Shown: positions 9,891-19,820 of the stretch, piece after piece | Layout: every line of letters starts with the position of its first letter | Numbering within the stretch: position 1 is the first letter of the stretch | Origin: Effrenium voratum | Taxonomy: Eukaryota > Sar > Dinophyceae > Suessiales > Symbiodiniaceae | NCBI GenBank assembly: GCA_963377175.1 | Contig: CAUJNA010001249.1 | Span: 23,501 to 87,500, forward strand | Direction: 5' to 3' | Length of the DNA: 64,000 bases | Position numbers and translations under genes: made by a program | The notes under the pieces: model-generated | Databases searched by the model: none | Seen by the model: only the letters and a program-made list of their open reading frames with translations | What the model was told of the DNA's origin: nothing

Positions 9891-11165
9891 ATGGAGGTAG
9901 TCACCGCCGGAGCCCAGGAAGAGCTGATGCAGAGCCTGGACTACAAGCTGAAAACGAGCAACACCAGCTACGTGACGGCGCGGCATGACGTGCAGTACTT
10001 CCCCAGCTCGCTGAGCTCCTTCTCCCCCACAACCTCTAGGGTCTGCCGCATCCCGCTGACCAGCGGCACGTCCATCATCGACCCCGAGTCCATCAAGATC
10101 GCCTTCCGCGTCAGGAACACGGACGGCACCAACCCGCTGGCCCCGGCCACGCCCAACCCCGCCTGCTTCGTCCAGCGCGTCCAGGTCTTCGCCAACGGCC
10201 AGCGCTGCGACGACATCAACTACTACGGCCGCACCGTGGCCGTGCACGACCTGCTGAAGGGCAGAGAGTACAACCGCAACAAGGCCATGGAGGGTTTCGA
10301 CGAAGTGAACGACCCGCGCATCGCCCGCGCGGTGCACCAGGGCGGCTACGCGGACGTGCTGCTGCGCCCCACCATGGTGGGCATCCTGCGCTGCGGGAAG
10401 ATGCTGCCGCCGCAGCTGAACCTGGTGATAGAAATTGAGTTTGCGGACGCCACCACTGCGCTGTGGTCCGAGAACGCCGGGGCGCACCCGGCGGGGGCCA
10501 CGCTGAGCACCGACTTCGAGATCCAGAACGTCCGAGTTCTGGCCTCCCAGGTCGTCCTGGACTCTGCGCTGGTGGAGTCCTTCAACCGCGTGCTTTTGTC
10601 AGGAAGGTCCCTGGTGTTTAGCTACCCCACGGTGCACACGCAGCAGTCCACGGTGCCTCCGGGCGTGGCGGAGCACAACGTCACCGTGGCGCGCGCCTTC
10701 ACGAAACTCATGGGCGCGTTCGTGACCTTCTGGGACAACGACGCGGGCTCCAAGATCCACCTGCTGGCCAACCCGGGGCAGGACGTGGCCCCCATCGGCG
10801 CGGCGAGGCAGGAGGACAGCCTCCTGGAGTCGCAGATGCAGCTGGGCAGCCTGCAGTACCCTCACAACCCCATGAAGGGAGCCTCGGAGCACTTCCACTT
10901 CCTCTCCGTCCTCGCGGGCACCTACGACGACACGGTGCGCAACATCGACATCGGCCGCGTGGGCTACCTGCGCCACAGCTTCATTGCCGGCTTTCCCACC
11001 GAGCGCGTGCCCAAGATGCCGCTGAGTGGCGTCAGCACCCGCTCGGGCGACCTTGCCCGGTTCACCTTCAAGGGCCTGGACAGCACGATGACGGACCTGT
11101 TCATTCATTTGGTGGCCTACCAGCTGGTGACGCTCTCCGGCACGGGCGTCTCCGTGCTTGACTAA
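9891..11165 (+). CDS. Major capsid protein, double jelly-roll (PLV type)
   Basis: This is a complete 424-codon frame from ATG 9891 to TAA, the right size for PLV and virophage major capsid proteins. It is beta-rich with segments typical of the family: an N-terminal lead (MEVVTAGAQEELMQSLDYKL), RVCRIPLTSGTSIIDPESIK, PACFVQRVQVFANGQRCDDI in the first barrel and an ending with FTFKGLDSTMTDLFIHLVAY in the second. It would form pseudo-hexameric trimers of the icosahedral shell. It is the only long structural gene here with no frame damage. It is preceded by paired hairpins and a TATATAAA box and followed by three hairpins. The family call rests on length, neighbours and pattern, not on a database search. 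Confidence 0.8.
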   Translation: MEVVTAGAQEELMQSLDYKLKTSNTSYVTARHDVQYFPSSLSSFSPTTSRVCRIPLTSGTSIIDPESIKIAFRVRNTDGTNPLAPATPNPACFVQRVQVFANGQRCDDINYYGRTVAVHDLLKGREYNRNKAMEGFDEVNDPRIARAVHQGGYADVLLRPTMVGILRCGKMLPPQLNLVIEIEFADATTALWSENAGAHPAGATLSTDFEIQNVRVLASQVVLDSALVESFNRVLLSGRSLVFSYPTVHTQQSTVPPGVAEHNVTVARAFTKLMGAFVTFWDNDAGSKIHLLANPGQDVAPIGAARQEDSLLESQMQLGSLQYPHNPMKGASEHFHFLSVLAGTYDDTVRNIDIGRVGYLRHSFIAGFPTERVPKMPLSGVSTRSGDLARFTFKGLDSTMTDLFIHLVAYQLVTLSGTGVSVLD

Positions 11166-11170
11166 GGCCC

Positions 11171-11360
11171 GGTCTTCATCATTTTTGATGAATCGTGACA
11201 CCGCTTTTGAGTGCGCCCAAAAACGAGAAAAAAAGGCGGGGGTGTCACGCTTCACCATTTTTGGTGAAACGTGACACCGCTTAAGTTGAGTAAAAAAACG
11301 AGAAAAAAGGCGGGGGTGTCGCTCTTCATCATTTTTGATGAATCGTGACACCGCTTTTGA
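11171..11360. terminator. Three tandem stem-loop units (about 75-bp period) between convergent MCP and methyltransferase genes
   Basis: TTCATCA/TGATGAA stems occur at 11175 and 11325 and TTCACCA/TGGTGAA at 11251, each with a T-rich loop and each followed by CGTGACACCGCTT. The middle unit adds an outer stem GGTGTCACG/CGTGACACC. The T-to-C change in one arm is matched by A-to-G in the other. The block lies between the 3' ends of two convergent genes, fitting a bidirectional transcript end signal. Confidence 0.65.
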
Positions 11361-11437
11361 GTGCGCCCAAAAAACATGCAAAAACATGGAAAAAAGGGCT
11401 TATTCCAGGCCCGTCGGATTAGACGAAGCCTAAAGAA

Positions 11438-12091
11438 TCAGTCCGGAATGCTCAGCCGCTCCGCAAGCTCCTCCGTGGCCGCGCGCGCAATCTCCTCGCA
11501 CAGCGCAGCAGGGACGCTGTAGAGCAGCTCGCGTGATTGGCTGACCCTCTCGTACTGCCCCTCCATCAGCCGCGGCCCCCGCTGCGCGGCCCGGAGGTGC
11601 CTGCCGTCCTGCCACGCCTCGCAGCGGCTGCCGGGCTTGCACAGGCCTCGCCTCGGCCTCCAGCGCATGTTGGTCCACAGCCGCGTCTGCTTCCTGTACA
11701 GAGTCCCGTACATGCAGTAGGTCACGTCCACCCAGGGCAGAGGCTCCATGAACGGCCCGGTCTTCAGCAGCCCGGTGGCCGGGTTCTCCACAATCCACAT
11801 GAGCGGGTCAAAGTGCGCAATGATCTCAAGGGCGCTGAGCACCAGCGCGTCGCCCTCCAGGAGCCGCCGCGGGCGCGTCGTCAGCGCGCGGCTGTATTCC
11901 GTGCAGACCGGGCTGGCCCAGACCATGTCGAAGTGCCCCGGGAACGTCGTGTAGTCCCAGCTCCGGATGTCGCAGAGGATGGTGGGCTCAAATTTCGACA
12001 CGATGTCCAGGGAGACGACCTCCCAGCCCGCCGCCTCGAAGGCCCTGCCCACCGACTTGGTGCCGCAGAAAAGCTCCAGGAGCCTCGGCAT
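11438..12091 (-). CDS. Small C5-cytosine DNA methyltransferase
   Basis: The 217-codon frame starts MPRLLELFCGTKSVGRAFEA, which is motif I (SAM binding, LELFCGxxSVG). Motif II-like VVSLDI follows, then motif IV in WASPVCTEYSRA with the catalytic Cys (the usual Pro-Pro-Cys or Pro-Cys is Pro-Val-Cys here), and motif VI as WIVENP. The C-terminal target recognition part is short. It would transfer a methyl group from SAM to cytosine C5 in DNA, for self-marking or evasion of host silencing. It is convergent with the MCP gene and divergent from the orphan at 12191. The frame is intact. Short enzymes of this kind are common in viruses. Confidence 0.75.
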   Translation of the reverse strand: MPRLLELFCGTKSVGRAFEAAGWEVVSLDIVSKFEPTILCDIRSWDYTTFPGHFDMVWASPVCTEYSRALTTRPRRLLEGDALVLSALEIIAHFDPLMWIVENPATGLLKTGPFMEPLPWVDVTYCMYGTLYRKQTRLWTNMRWRPRRGLCKPGSRCEAWQDGRHLRAAQRGPRLMEGQYERVSQSRELLYSVPAALCEEIARAATEELAERLSIPD

Positions 12092-12190
12092 TTTTAAAGA
12101 GCAAGATCACCGCCACTGCGACGACCAAGAAAACTCGCACGTTCATCGGACCGGATTTTTTCTCCGCGAGATAAAAAGCCGAACTTCGCA

Positions 12191-12720
12191 ATGAAGCTTG
12201 CACTCGGGCTGGACGTTCAGACCAATGCCAAGGGGGGGAAGTTCATGTCCATAGAGGACTCCATCAGGGCGCGCTGGTGTGCAAGGCGGACGTGGAGGTG
12301 CTGTGGGAGCCCGGCAACTTCCAGGACGACGGGGCCAAGAGGGTGGGCGTGTGCTTTGCGAGCAACACCGACCTGGGGGCGTGGACGGATGGGGTGGAGC
12401 AGGCCGTCGTCGACGACATGATCATCTTCCAGAAGCCCTTTCCGGGGGTCACCCGCGCCGAGCTTGAGAGCCAGCTGCAGCGCGCCGTCAAGGTGAGCGC
12501 CAAGGGCAAGCACGTGAAGTGCAAGATGGACTTGGAGCGCTGCCTCTTCTGGGACTCCGCCGGCAACCGCGTGCCGCGCCCCGCGGAGTTCGCGCGCCGC
12601 AGGGGCCGCGCGCTTGTGGAGGCCCGGCACGTGTGGCTGATGGGCAGGCAGTGGGGCGTGCTCTTCGAGGTGCGCCACCTCATGCTGGAGCCCCTGGAGG
12701 CGCCGTGCTGCCCGTTCTAG
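12191..12720 (+). pseudogene. Unrecognised viral protein, frameshift near residue 27
   Basis: ATG 12191 starts MKLALGLDVQTNAKGGKFMS and shifts frame near 12265 into a stretch ending in PLEAPCCPF with TAG 12718-12720. The product would be about 177 residues, mixed alpha/beta, with several Cys and Trp and no recognised motif. It is divergent from the methyltransferase (99 bases between starts) and its stop codon overlaps the stop of the convergent replication gene in a shared CTAG. A role in replication or DNA modification is only suggested by position. Confidence 0.5.
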
Positions 12721-15700
12721 GCCTCCAGCAGCTCGGAGCTCGTGGCCCGCGAGGCGCCCACGTACAGGTGGCGCAGCGTGAGGTGGCAGGACTCCAGGTC
12801 CAGGCGGACGCGGTTGTGGAGGGTGAGCCCCTGGCAGCTGGCGTAGGTAACTGCGTGGCTCGGCCGGGTGGCCCGCAGCAGCTCCTGGTTCTTCAGCCGC
12901 ATGCCGTTGTCCAGCCTCACTCCGTCCGGCTCCACTTCCGCCACGGCCACAAAGACGCCCTTGGGTATCTTTCCGCCGGCCCCCATCAGCCGCAGCCCCG
13001 GCCACACCCTCATGCTCTGCGGGCTGTTTTGTGTTTGGCTACACCCATTGGTTGCTTGACAACAACCCAAATCTATGTGGATGACTTCCAATTGGAGCAG
13101 CTTTGAGGCCTCCGGCGCCAGGGCGCGGTTCGCCGCTGCGTTCACGGCCATGCGCTTGCTGTGGCTGATGACCAGCGTGGTGTCCGGCCACCCAGGCTTG
13201 GAGGGGAAGAGCTCCTTCAGCCTCGCCTTGGCCTGCTCCAGCGTGGGGCACGCCTCCTCGCCGACCCGCAGCCACTTCACGAAGTTGAAGATGCCGGGGT
13301 CGGAGCGCATGTTCTCCGTGAGCTCGTGCCTGTGCCCGCCGGCCAGGTCGCGGATCAGCTGGCTGTGCTCCAACGGCGCGCTGATGGGCCGCCCGGCCCA
13401 GGAGTCCAGCACGGCCGGCAACTGCCGGAAGTCTCCCAGCAGCAGGAACTTCACGTCGGCGTTCAGCCCCACGCAGGCCAGGTCCGCCCAGAGCGCCATG
13501 TCCAGCTGCGTGATCTCCTCCACCACCAGCCAGTCCAGCTTTTGCGCGCTGCCCCGCGCACGTACCTGCGCACCCAGTGGTCGGCCGTCTGCGCCCCCAG
13601 CCCCAGGTTCTGCGCGGAGCAGTGCGTCTTGGACACCAGGTGCACCGCCTCGCCCTGCTCTCGCAGCCTCGCAACAATGGTGCGGGCCAGGTGCGTCTTT
13701 CCGGTGCCCGGCAGGCCCGTGAGCAGCAGGGAGTTGCCCGCCAGGCAGTGGTTCACGGGGTCGTCCACTCCGTTCCACCTCCGCTGTTTGGGGCGCTCCG
13801 CCTCCATGCGCGGCGCCCTGCCGCCCAGCAACGGCTTCGTCTCTTCCACGCGGTAGACGGGCGTGCCGTCCGGGTGGCGCAGCGCCTCCAGCGCCCGCAG
13901 CCGCTCCGCGAAGCGCTTCGGCAGCCGCTGCGTCAGCAGGCAGTCCGTCTTCACCTGCGCGAGGTACCGCGGCGGCGCGTCCAGGATGCGCCGGGCCTTG
14001 GCCACCATGCAGTGCTCGAAGCCCAGGACCGCGTCGTGGATGGGGCGGTAGGTGCCGTTGCTCAGCAGCCTCCTGGCGTAGACGAAGTCCCACACCATGC
14101 CCCCCTCGTAGGCGAAGGCCTGAGAGAAGTCCGCGCCCGCGCCGTCCAGCTCGCTGCTGCTGCTGCGCACGCTGTAGACCACCTCCGTGCTGCGCGCCCA
14201 CAGGCCTATCATCGCGTTCACGCTGAGCTTGGCCATGTGCTCCTCGCCTTCGGGCCACGCGGCGTCCATGCGCTCCAGCGCGCGCCGCAGCGTCGCCGCG
14301 TCCACGTGGCTCCGCGCGGAGATGCCCAACACGATGTGGTCCCAGCGGCAGACGCCCAGGTCCAGCATCGCGGCCAGCGAAACCTTCGGGTACCAGCCGG
14401 GCCCCACGTACGGCAACAGGTTCAGGCAGGACTGCCTCGCGTCGCAGCAGCCCTCCACAAAGCCCAGGTCCGGCAGCACGCCGTCCACGGGCTCAACGCC
14501 GTCCGCCGGGCACAGGATGGGCAGGGGGAAGGGGGCGTTGGCCAGCCCGTTGCGCCTGCAGCGCACCACGTCCACGCCGACGTACGTGCTGTCCTTTGCG
14601 CACGTCTGCGCCTCAAAAACCAGAGGAGGCAGCTTGGGGCTCCGGACGTACTCCATGACGCCGGGGGCCACGCGGCTCTCCAAACTCGTGGGCTGCGCGC
14701 TCTCCCTCAGCGTCTTCTCGCTGTGGCAGTCGCCGCACAGCGCCTGCAAAGTTTGCACGCTGCCCGCAAAGGCCTGCCTCACCGGCACCACGTGGTCCAG
14801 CTCGCAGGTGCCGGCCGTCAGCCCGCATCCACACAGCGCGCACTTGCCGCCCTGCGCGGCCAAGGTCTGCTGCCTCTCCGCCGCGCCGGGCACCTCCCGT
14901 TTCGCCTTGAGCAGCTTCAAAAAAATCTCGTGCGCCAAGCCGGCCAGGCGCTGGCCCCGGTACTCCTGGTTGAGCGCCTCGCACCACCTCCGCAGCACCT
15001 CGTGCTCCTCCGCAGCTCTCGGATCCTGGTGCCCCGCCTCAGCCTCAGCCCGCAGTACTGCGCCGGGCTGCTGATGGCCACCTTGGGGCTCTCGCCGGCG
15101 GCCATGAGCTGGCGCCGCGCCTCCCGCAGGTCCTCGCACCAGAACAGCCCCGGCTGCACGTCCGCGGCGTCGAAGCGCCTCCACTCTTGGATGGGCGGCA
15201 GGGTCTGCCTCGCCTCGCCCCGGTAGAGCACGCGCGCCGCCTGCCGCTCCAGCACCCTCTTCACGGCCCTGTACATGTAGCAGTGCCCGTCGAAGGCCAA
15301 GAAGCACACGGTGCGGTGCTCCTTCAGCGCCGGGTCGTAGCTGTCCACGAGGTCGCCCTGCGAGCTCAGCACGCGCATGGGGGCGTTGCGCCACACGCAG
15401 AACTCTCGCACCTCCTCTGCGGAGATGCCGAGGCGCCTCCAGTCGTGGCGCAGCATGGCGTCGAAGTCCGCGCACACCTCCTCCACGCTCAGCTGCAGCA
15501 GCTCGGCCAGCTGCCGGGGCACGCAGAGCGGCTTGTCCTCGAAGGCGCTCGGCAGCACGTCCTCCTCGCAGGGCAGCTGGAAGCTCACGCTCCTCAGGCC
15601 CCTCATGCGCTGGCGCAGGAGCGTCTCCACCTCGGTCCTGGAGTTCCTGTAGTGCGTGCTCTGGGTGCTGACCACCCAGTGCCCCTCGGGGTCGAGGAAG

Positions 15701-16272
15701 TAGGTCTCGTCCGAGAGCTGCAGGATGGGGCCGGCAGGGTCGCCGAGCGAGGCCTCCACCTGTTGCCTGACCCGCTGCGCCACCTGCTCCTCCGTGAGGT
15801 GCGCCGGGTGCCTCGTGGCCCCGCCCAGCTCGTTCACCGGCAGCCAGTCCCTGCGCTCGTAGTTCCGCCCGCTGCGCCGCCTGCCCCGGATGATCACCGG
15901 CACGTGGACCAGGTACTCGTAGTACTTGTCGCGGAAGAAGCCCTTGCCCAGCTTGGTCAGCCGGTGCTCTCCGCCCTGCAGGGAGCGCACGAGCTTCTTC
16001 TGCCCGTTGCGCAGCAGGATGTAGTCGTTGGGCCCCTCGCGGATGAGGGGCTGGTTGTAGTCGAAGTCCTTGCTGGGAGGCCGCAGGCCCAGGTGGGAGT
16101 AGTAGTGCTGGCCCGCCCGGGTCAGCTGCCCGTCCGCGCGCGAGAGCAGCGCGTAGGCCCCCGGGCCGCGCCGCAGGTTCAGCACGACGGCACCATCCGC
16201 CCCCGTGCGAGCCCGGGCGCCGCCGTCCGCGGCCTCCGTGATCTGCTGTCGTTGTCTCGCCCAACTTGCCAT
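12717..16272 (-). pseudogene. Fused replication protein: N-terminal exonuclease-like region, HNH nuclease, DNA polymerase B-like palm, PIF1 helicase (frameshifted)
   Basis: Read from ATG 16272, about 1,185 residues. Residues 1-430 are unassigned; a segment with FLAFDGHCYMYRAVKRVL resembles exonuclease regions of protein-primed polymerases. After a shift near 15000 comes an HNH nuclease (about 470-525): CALCGCG, then ELDHVVPV and LCGDCHSEKT. Residues about 555-770 look like a polymerase B palm: VDVVRCRRNGL (motif A-like), GPGWYPKVSLAAMLDLG, KLSVNAMIGLW (motif B-like) and QVKTDCLL (motif C-like). The C-terminus is PIF1-type SF1 helicase: Walker A GLPGTGKT (about 13710), then, after a shift near 13550, VVEEITQLD, GDFRQLPAV and YASCQGLTLHNRVRL with LYVGASRAT. 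A 27-codon AT-rich insert lies near 13030-13110. It would replicate the viral genome; the domain set in one chain is unusual. Confidence 0.7.
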
Positions 16273-16289
16273 TCTTTTTTACGGGCCCA

Positions 16290-18720
16290 GTTTTTTTTGG
16301 TCTCCCCGGCCATACGTGTGTTCGTCGTCGGTTTTTGTTTCGGGGGACGGGGGCGAGTCAGCTTTGGTGGTGTCGTCGTCGCCGTCTGTTTTTGTTTTGG
16401 GCGGGCGGGGGAGCAGCTTTGGTGTCGCCGTCGCCGCCGTCTGTTTTTGTTTTGGGGGACGGAGGGAGCAGCTTTGGTGGTGGTGTCGTCGCCGTCTGTT
16501 TTTGTTTTGGGTCGTCGTCGCCGTCGTCTGTTTTGGGCGGGCGGGGGAGCAGCTTTGGTGTCGCCGTCGCCGCCGTCTGTTTTTGTTTTGGGGGACGGAG
16601 GGGGCAGCTTTGGTGGTGGTGTCGTCGTCGTCGGTTTTTGTTTCGGGGGACGGAGGGGGCGAGTCAGCTTTGGCGGTGGTGTCGTCGCCGTCGTCGTCCT
16701 CGTCGTCCTCGTCTGTTTTTGTTTCGGGGGACGGTGGCGAGGAGTTGGGTGTGTTCGTCGCCGTCGTCTGTTTTTGTTTTGGGGGACGGGGGCGAGTCAG
16801 CTTTGGTGGTGGTGTCGTCGTCGGTTTTTGTTTTGGGCGGGCGGAGGGGGCGAGTCAGCTTTGGTGGTGGTGTCGTCGCCGTCTTTTTTTGTTTTGGGGG
16901 ACGGTGGCGATGTGGAGTTGGTGTCGCCGTCCTCGTCGGTTTTTGTTTTGGGCGGGCAGGGGAGCGAGTCAGCTTTGGTGGTGGTGTCGTCGCCGTCGGT
17001 TTTTGTTTTGGGCGGGCAGGGGAGCGAGTCAGCTTTGGTGGTGGTGTCGTCGCCGTCTGTTTTTTTTTTGGGCGGGCAGGGGAGCGAGTCAGCTTTGGTG
17101 GTGGTGTCGTCGCCGTCTGTTTTTGTTTTGGGCGGGCAGGGGAGCGAGTCAGCTTTGGTGTCGCCGTCGCCGTCGGTTTTTGTTTCGGGGGGGCGGGGGA
17201 GCGAGTCAGCTTTGGTGTCGCCGTCGCCGCCGGCTGTTTTTGTTTTGGGGGACGGAGGGAGCAGCTTTGGTGGTGGTGTCGTCGCCGTCGTCCTCGTCGT
17301 CTGTTTTTGTTTTGGGGGATGGAGGGGGCGAGTCAGCGTTGGTGTCGTCCTCGTCGTCTGTTTTTGTTTTGGGGGACGGAGGGAGCGAGTCAGCTTTGGT
17401 GTCGCCGTCGCCGCCGTCGTCCTCGTCGTCCTCGTCTGTTTTTGTTCTGGGCGGGCGGAGGGGGCGAGTCAGCTTTGGTGGTGGTGTCGTCGTCGTCGGT
17501 TTTTGTTTCGGGGGACGGAGGGGGCGAGTCAGCTTTGGCGGTGGTGTCGTCGTCGTCGGTTTTTGTTTCGGGGGACGGAGGGGGCGAGTCAGCTTTGGCG
17601 GTGGTGTCGTCGTCGTCCTCGTCGTCCTCGTCTGTTTTTGTTTCGGGGGACGGTGGCGAGGAGTTGGGTGTGTCGTCGCCGTCTGTTTTTGTTTCGGGGG
17701 ACGGTGGCGAGGAGTTGGGTGTGTCGTCGCCGTCTGTTTTTGTTTTGGGGGACGGAGGGGGCGAGTCAGCTTTGGTGGTGGTGTCGCCGTCGTCCTCGTC
17801 GTCCTCGTCTGTTTTTGTTTTGGGGGACGGAGGGGGCGAGTCAGCTTTGGTGGTGGTGTCGTCGCCGTCTGTTTTTGTTTCGGGGGGACGGTGGTGATTT
17901 GGTGGTGGTGTCGCTGTCGCCGTCGTCCTCGTCGTCCTCGTCTGTTTTTGTTTTGGGGGACGGAGGGGGCGAGTCAGCTTTGGTGGTGGTGTCGTCGCCG
18001 TCTGTTTTTGTGTCGGGGGGACGGTGGTGATTTGGTGGTGGTGTCGCTGTCGCCGTCGTCCTCGTCGTCCTCGTCTGTTTTTGTTTTGGGCGGGCAGGGG
18101 AGCGAGTCAGCTTTGGTGGTGGTGTCGTCGTCGTCTGTTTTTGGTTCGGGGGACGGTGGCGAGGAGTTGGGTGTGTTCGTCGTCGCCGTCTGTTTTTGTT
18201 TTGGGCGGGCAGGGGAGCGAGTCAGCTTTGGTGGTGGTGTCGTCGTCGTCCTCGTCGTCCTCGTCTGTTTTTGTTCTGGGCGGGCGGGGGAGCGAGTCAG
18301 CTTTGGTGGTGGTGTCGTCGTCGTCTGTTTTTGTTTTGAGGTGAGCAGGAGGGCCAGTCAGCTTCCGGGGCTGTGAAGGGGGAAGGGGGGCCAGTCAGCT
18401 TTGGTGGTGGTGTTGTTGTCGGGTTTTGTTTTGGGGGGCGCAGGGGGCCAGTCAGCTTCCGGGCTGTGAAGGGGAAGGGGGGCCAGTCAGCTTTGGTGGT
18501 GGTGTTGTTGTCGGTTTTTGTGTTGGGGGGCGCAGGGGGCCAGTCAGCTTCCGGGCTGTGAAGGGGAAGGGGGGCCAGTCAGCTTTGGAGTTGTCTTGTT
18601 CTGCGGGGAATGGAGGCGAGTCAGCTTCCGGGGGCTGTGAAGGGGGGATGATGTGAGTCAGCTTTGGTGGTGGTGTTGTTGTCGGTTTTTGTATTGGGGG
18701 GCGCAGGGGGCCAGTCAGCT
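16290..18720. repeat. GT/GC-rich minisatellite, basic unit about 60 bp
   Basis: Four consecutive 60-bp units are almost identical between 16940 and 17160; elsewhere the unit varies by insertion of CGTCGTCCT blocks and exchange of modules (GGGCGAGTCAGCTTTGG, GTCGTCGCCGTCTGTTTTTG). From about 18330 the unit changes to one containing CAGTCAGCTTCCGGG and CTGTGAAGGGG. The + strand is open in several frames at once over up to 2.8 kb because no unit contains a stop, which I regard as a by-product of the repeat. It lies upstream of the replication gene start at 16272. Confidence 0.9.
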
Positions 18721-18799
18721 TCCGGGCTGTGAAGGGGAACTTGGTACAGCCAGTACCCAGTTCAAGTTCCCAGGTCGTGGATGCCGCCCCATCGCCGTG

Positions 18800-18960
18800 G
18801 TGGGCACGCTCCTGGTCAGAACACGCTTCTTTGCACAGCACGCTGCTTTGTAGAGCACGCTCCTCTGCAGAGCACGCTTCTTTGCACGCTTCTTTGCAGA
18901 GCACGCTTCTTTGCAGAGCACACTTCTTTGCAGAGCACGCTCCTCTGCAGACATGCTTCC
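18800..18960. repeat. Short tandem repeats of GAGCACGCTTCTTTGCA type
   Basis: About nine imperfect copies of a 17-20 bp unit (AGCACGCTTCTTTGCAG) lie in a row at the edge of the large minisatellite, followed by one more copy of the CTTCCGGGCTGTGAAGGGG module. Confidence 0.8.
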
Positions 18961-19115
18961 GGGCTGTGAAGGGGGACGGGGGGGCGAGTCAGCTTCCGGG
19001 GTGCGTTCAAACGGGTTATGCCCTCAGCGCGTTCTCGCGGCGGGCGGGCTGGTGCCTGTAGGGTTTAAACACAGCTGGCTTTCAACAAGTCACTATTTGC
19101 TCGCGAAGCTCTGCG

Positions 19116-19820
19116 ATGGCGACTCACTCCGAGTGCGAGGCGCACGAGCGCCTGCTCGCCGCCGTGAGCGCGGCTGACGCACTGCCGAGAGGCACCACCT
19201 TTGAGAAGGTGAAGGGGGCCAGGGATCGGCTCCGGGGGGAACTCTCCTCCGCGCAGCGCACGAACGGAGACGAGCTGGTAAAAAGCGCAAAGGCCTGCGC
19301 GCACCGGCTCAACCAACGCCTGAGCCGGATGAGGAAGCTCGGCATGGATGCGCCCGAGCCCGCTGCGCCCGAGCCCGCTCCTGTTGAGGCGCCCATGAAA
19401 ACTGAGCCCGCTCCGGCTGAGGCGCCCATCAAAAGTGAGCGCGCTCCTGCAGAGGCGCCCATCGCCACGACTCCAGCCATGAGCAGTGCGCCTCTTTGCG
19501 CCATCGAGAGTCTCTGGTGCACGCTGATCACAGAGAGAACGCCGGGCCATGTCGAGATGTGCAGATTATTTCGACGCTTGGGCAGCACCATAAGCAGTGC
19601 TGACCTACATGTTGAGGATCTCCTGGTCATCCGGCGGAAACTGTGGAAGTTTCGCAAATTCATGCGCTCCTATTATTGTGACAAAAAAATGTTCGGCCCT
19701 TGCCTTGTCAGCGCCTCGGTGAGCACAGGCATATTTTGCCTCAATAATCTGTTCGCCGAAGTGCAATCGAGGATCACCTCGCTTGCCCGCGGCAAGAAGC
19801 GCAAGGCAGACAAGCTGTAG
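19116..19820 (+). CDS. Unrecognised viral protein with Pro/Ala linker and basic C-terminus
   Basis: An intact 234-codon frame begins MATHSECEAHERLLAAVSAA. Residues 1-75 look helical; 85-130 form a disordered linker of PEPA, VEAP and AEAP repeats with Lys, echoing the linker of the AT-hook-like protein at 7782; the C-terminal 100 residues are helical with Cys and aromatic residues and end GKKRKADKL, a likely nuclear localisation signal. No family is recognised. It lies between the minisatellite and the convergent integrase, stopping 240 bases before the integrase stop. Codon use is less GC-biased in its second half, and a host origin of this part is possible. Confidence 0.6.
   Translation: MATHSECEAHERLLAAVSAADALPRGTTFEKVKGARDRLRGELSSAQRTNGDELVKSAKACAHRLNQRLSRMRKLGMDAPEPAAPEPAPVEAPMKTEPAPAEAPIKSERAPAEAPIATTPAMSSAPLCAIESLWCTLITERTPGHVEMCRLFRRLGSTISSADLHVEDLLVIRRKLWKFRKFMRSYYCDKKMFGPCLVSASVSTGIFCLNNLFAEVQSRITSLARGKKRKADKL

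Noticed and set aside
10599..11387. - strand frame with repeated HSKAVSRFIKND segments
   Set aside because: It is antisense to the MCP gene plus the three hairpin units; the repeats explain the pattern.
13028..13110. AT-rich 27-codon insert in the helicase as a mini transposon
   Set aside because: It keeps the frame, has only a weak CCATTGG/CCAATTGG symmetry and no terminal repeats or target duplication.
15187..18376. Very long + strand frames (up to 947 codons) rich in Val, Ser, Phe and Cys
   Set aside because: They are the antisense of the replication gene followed by the minisatellite; openness comes from stop-free 60-bp units and several frames are open at once.
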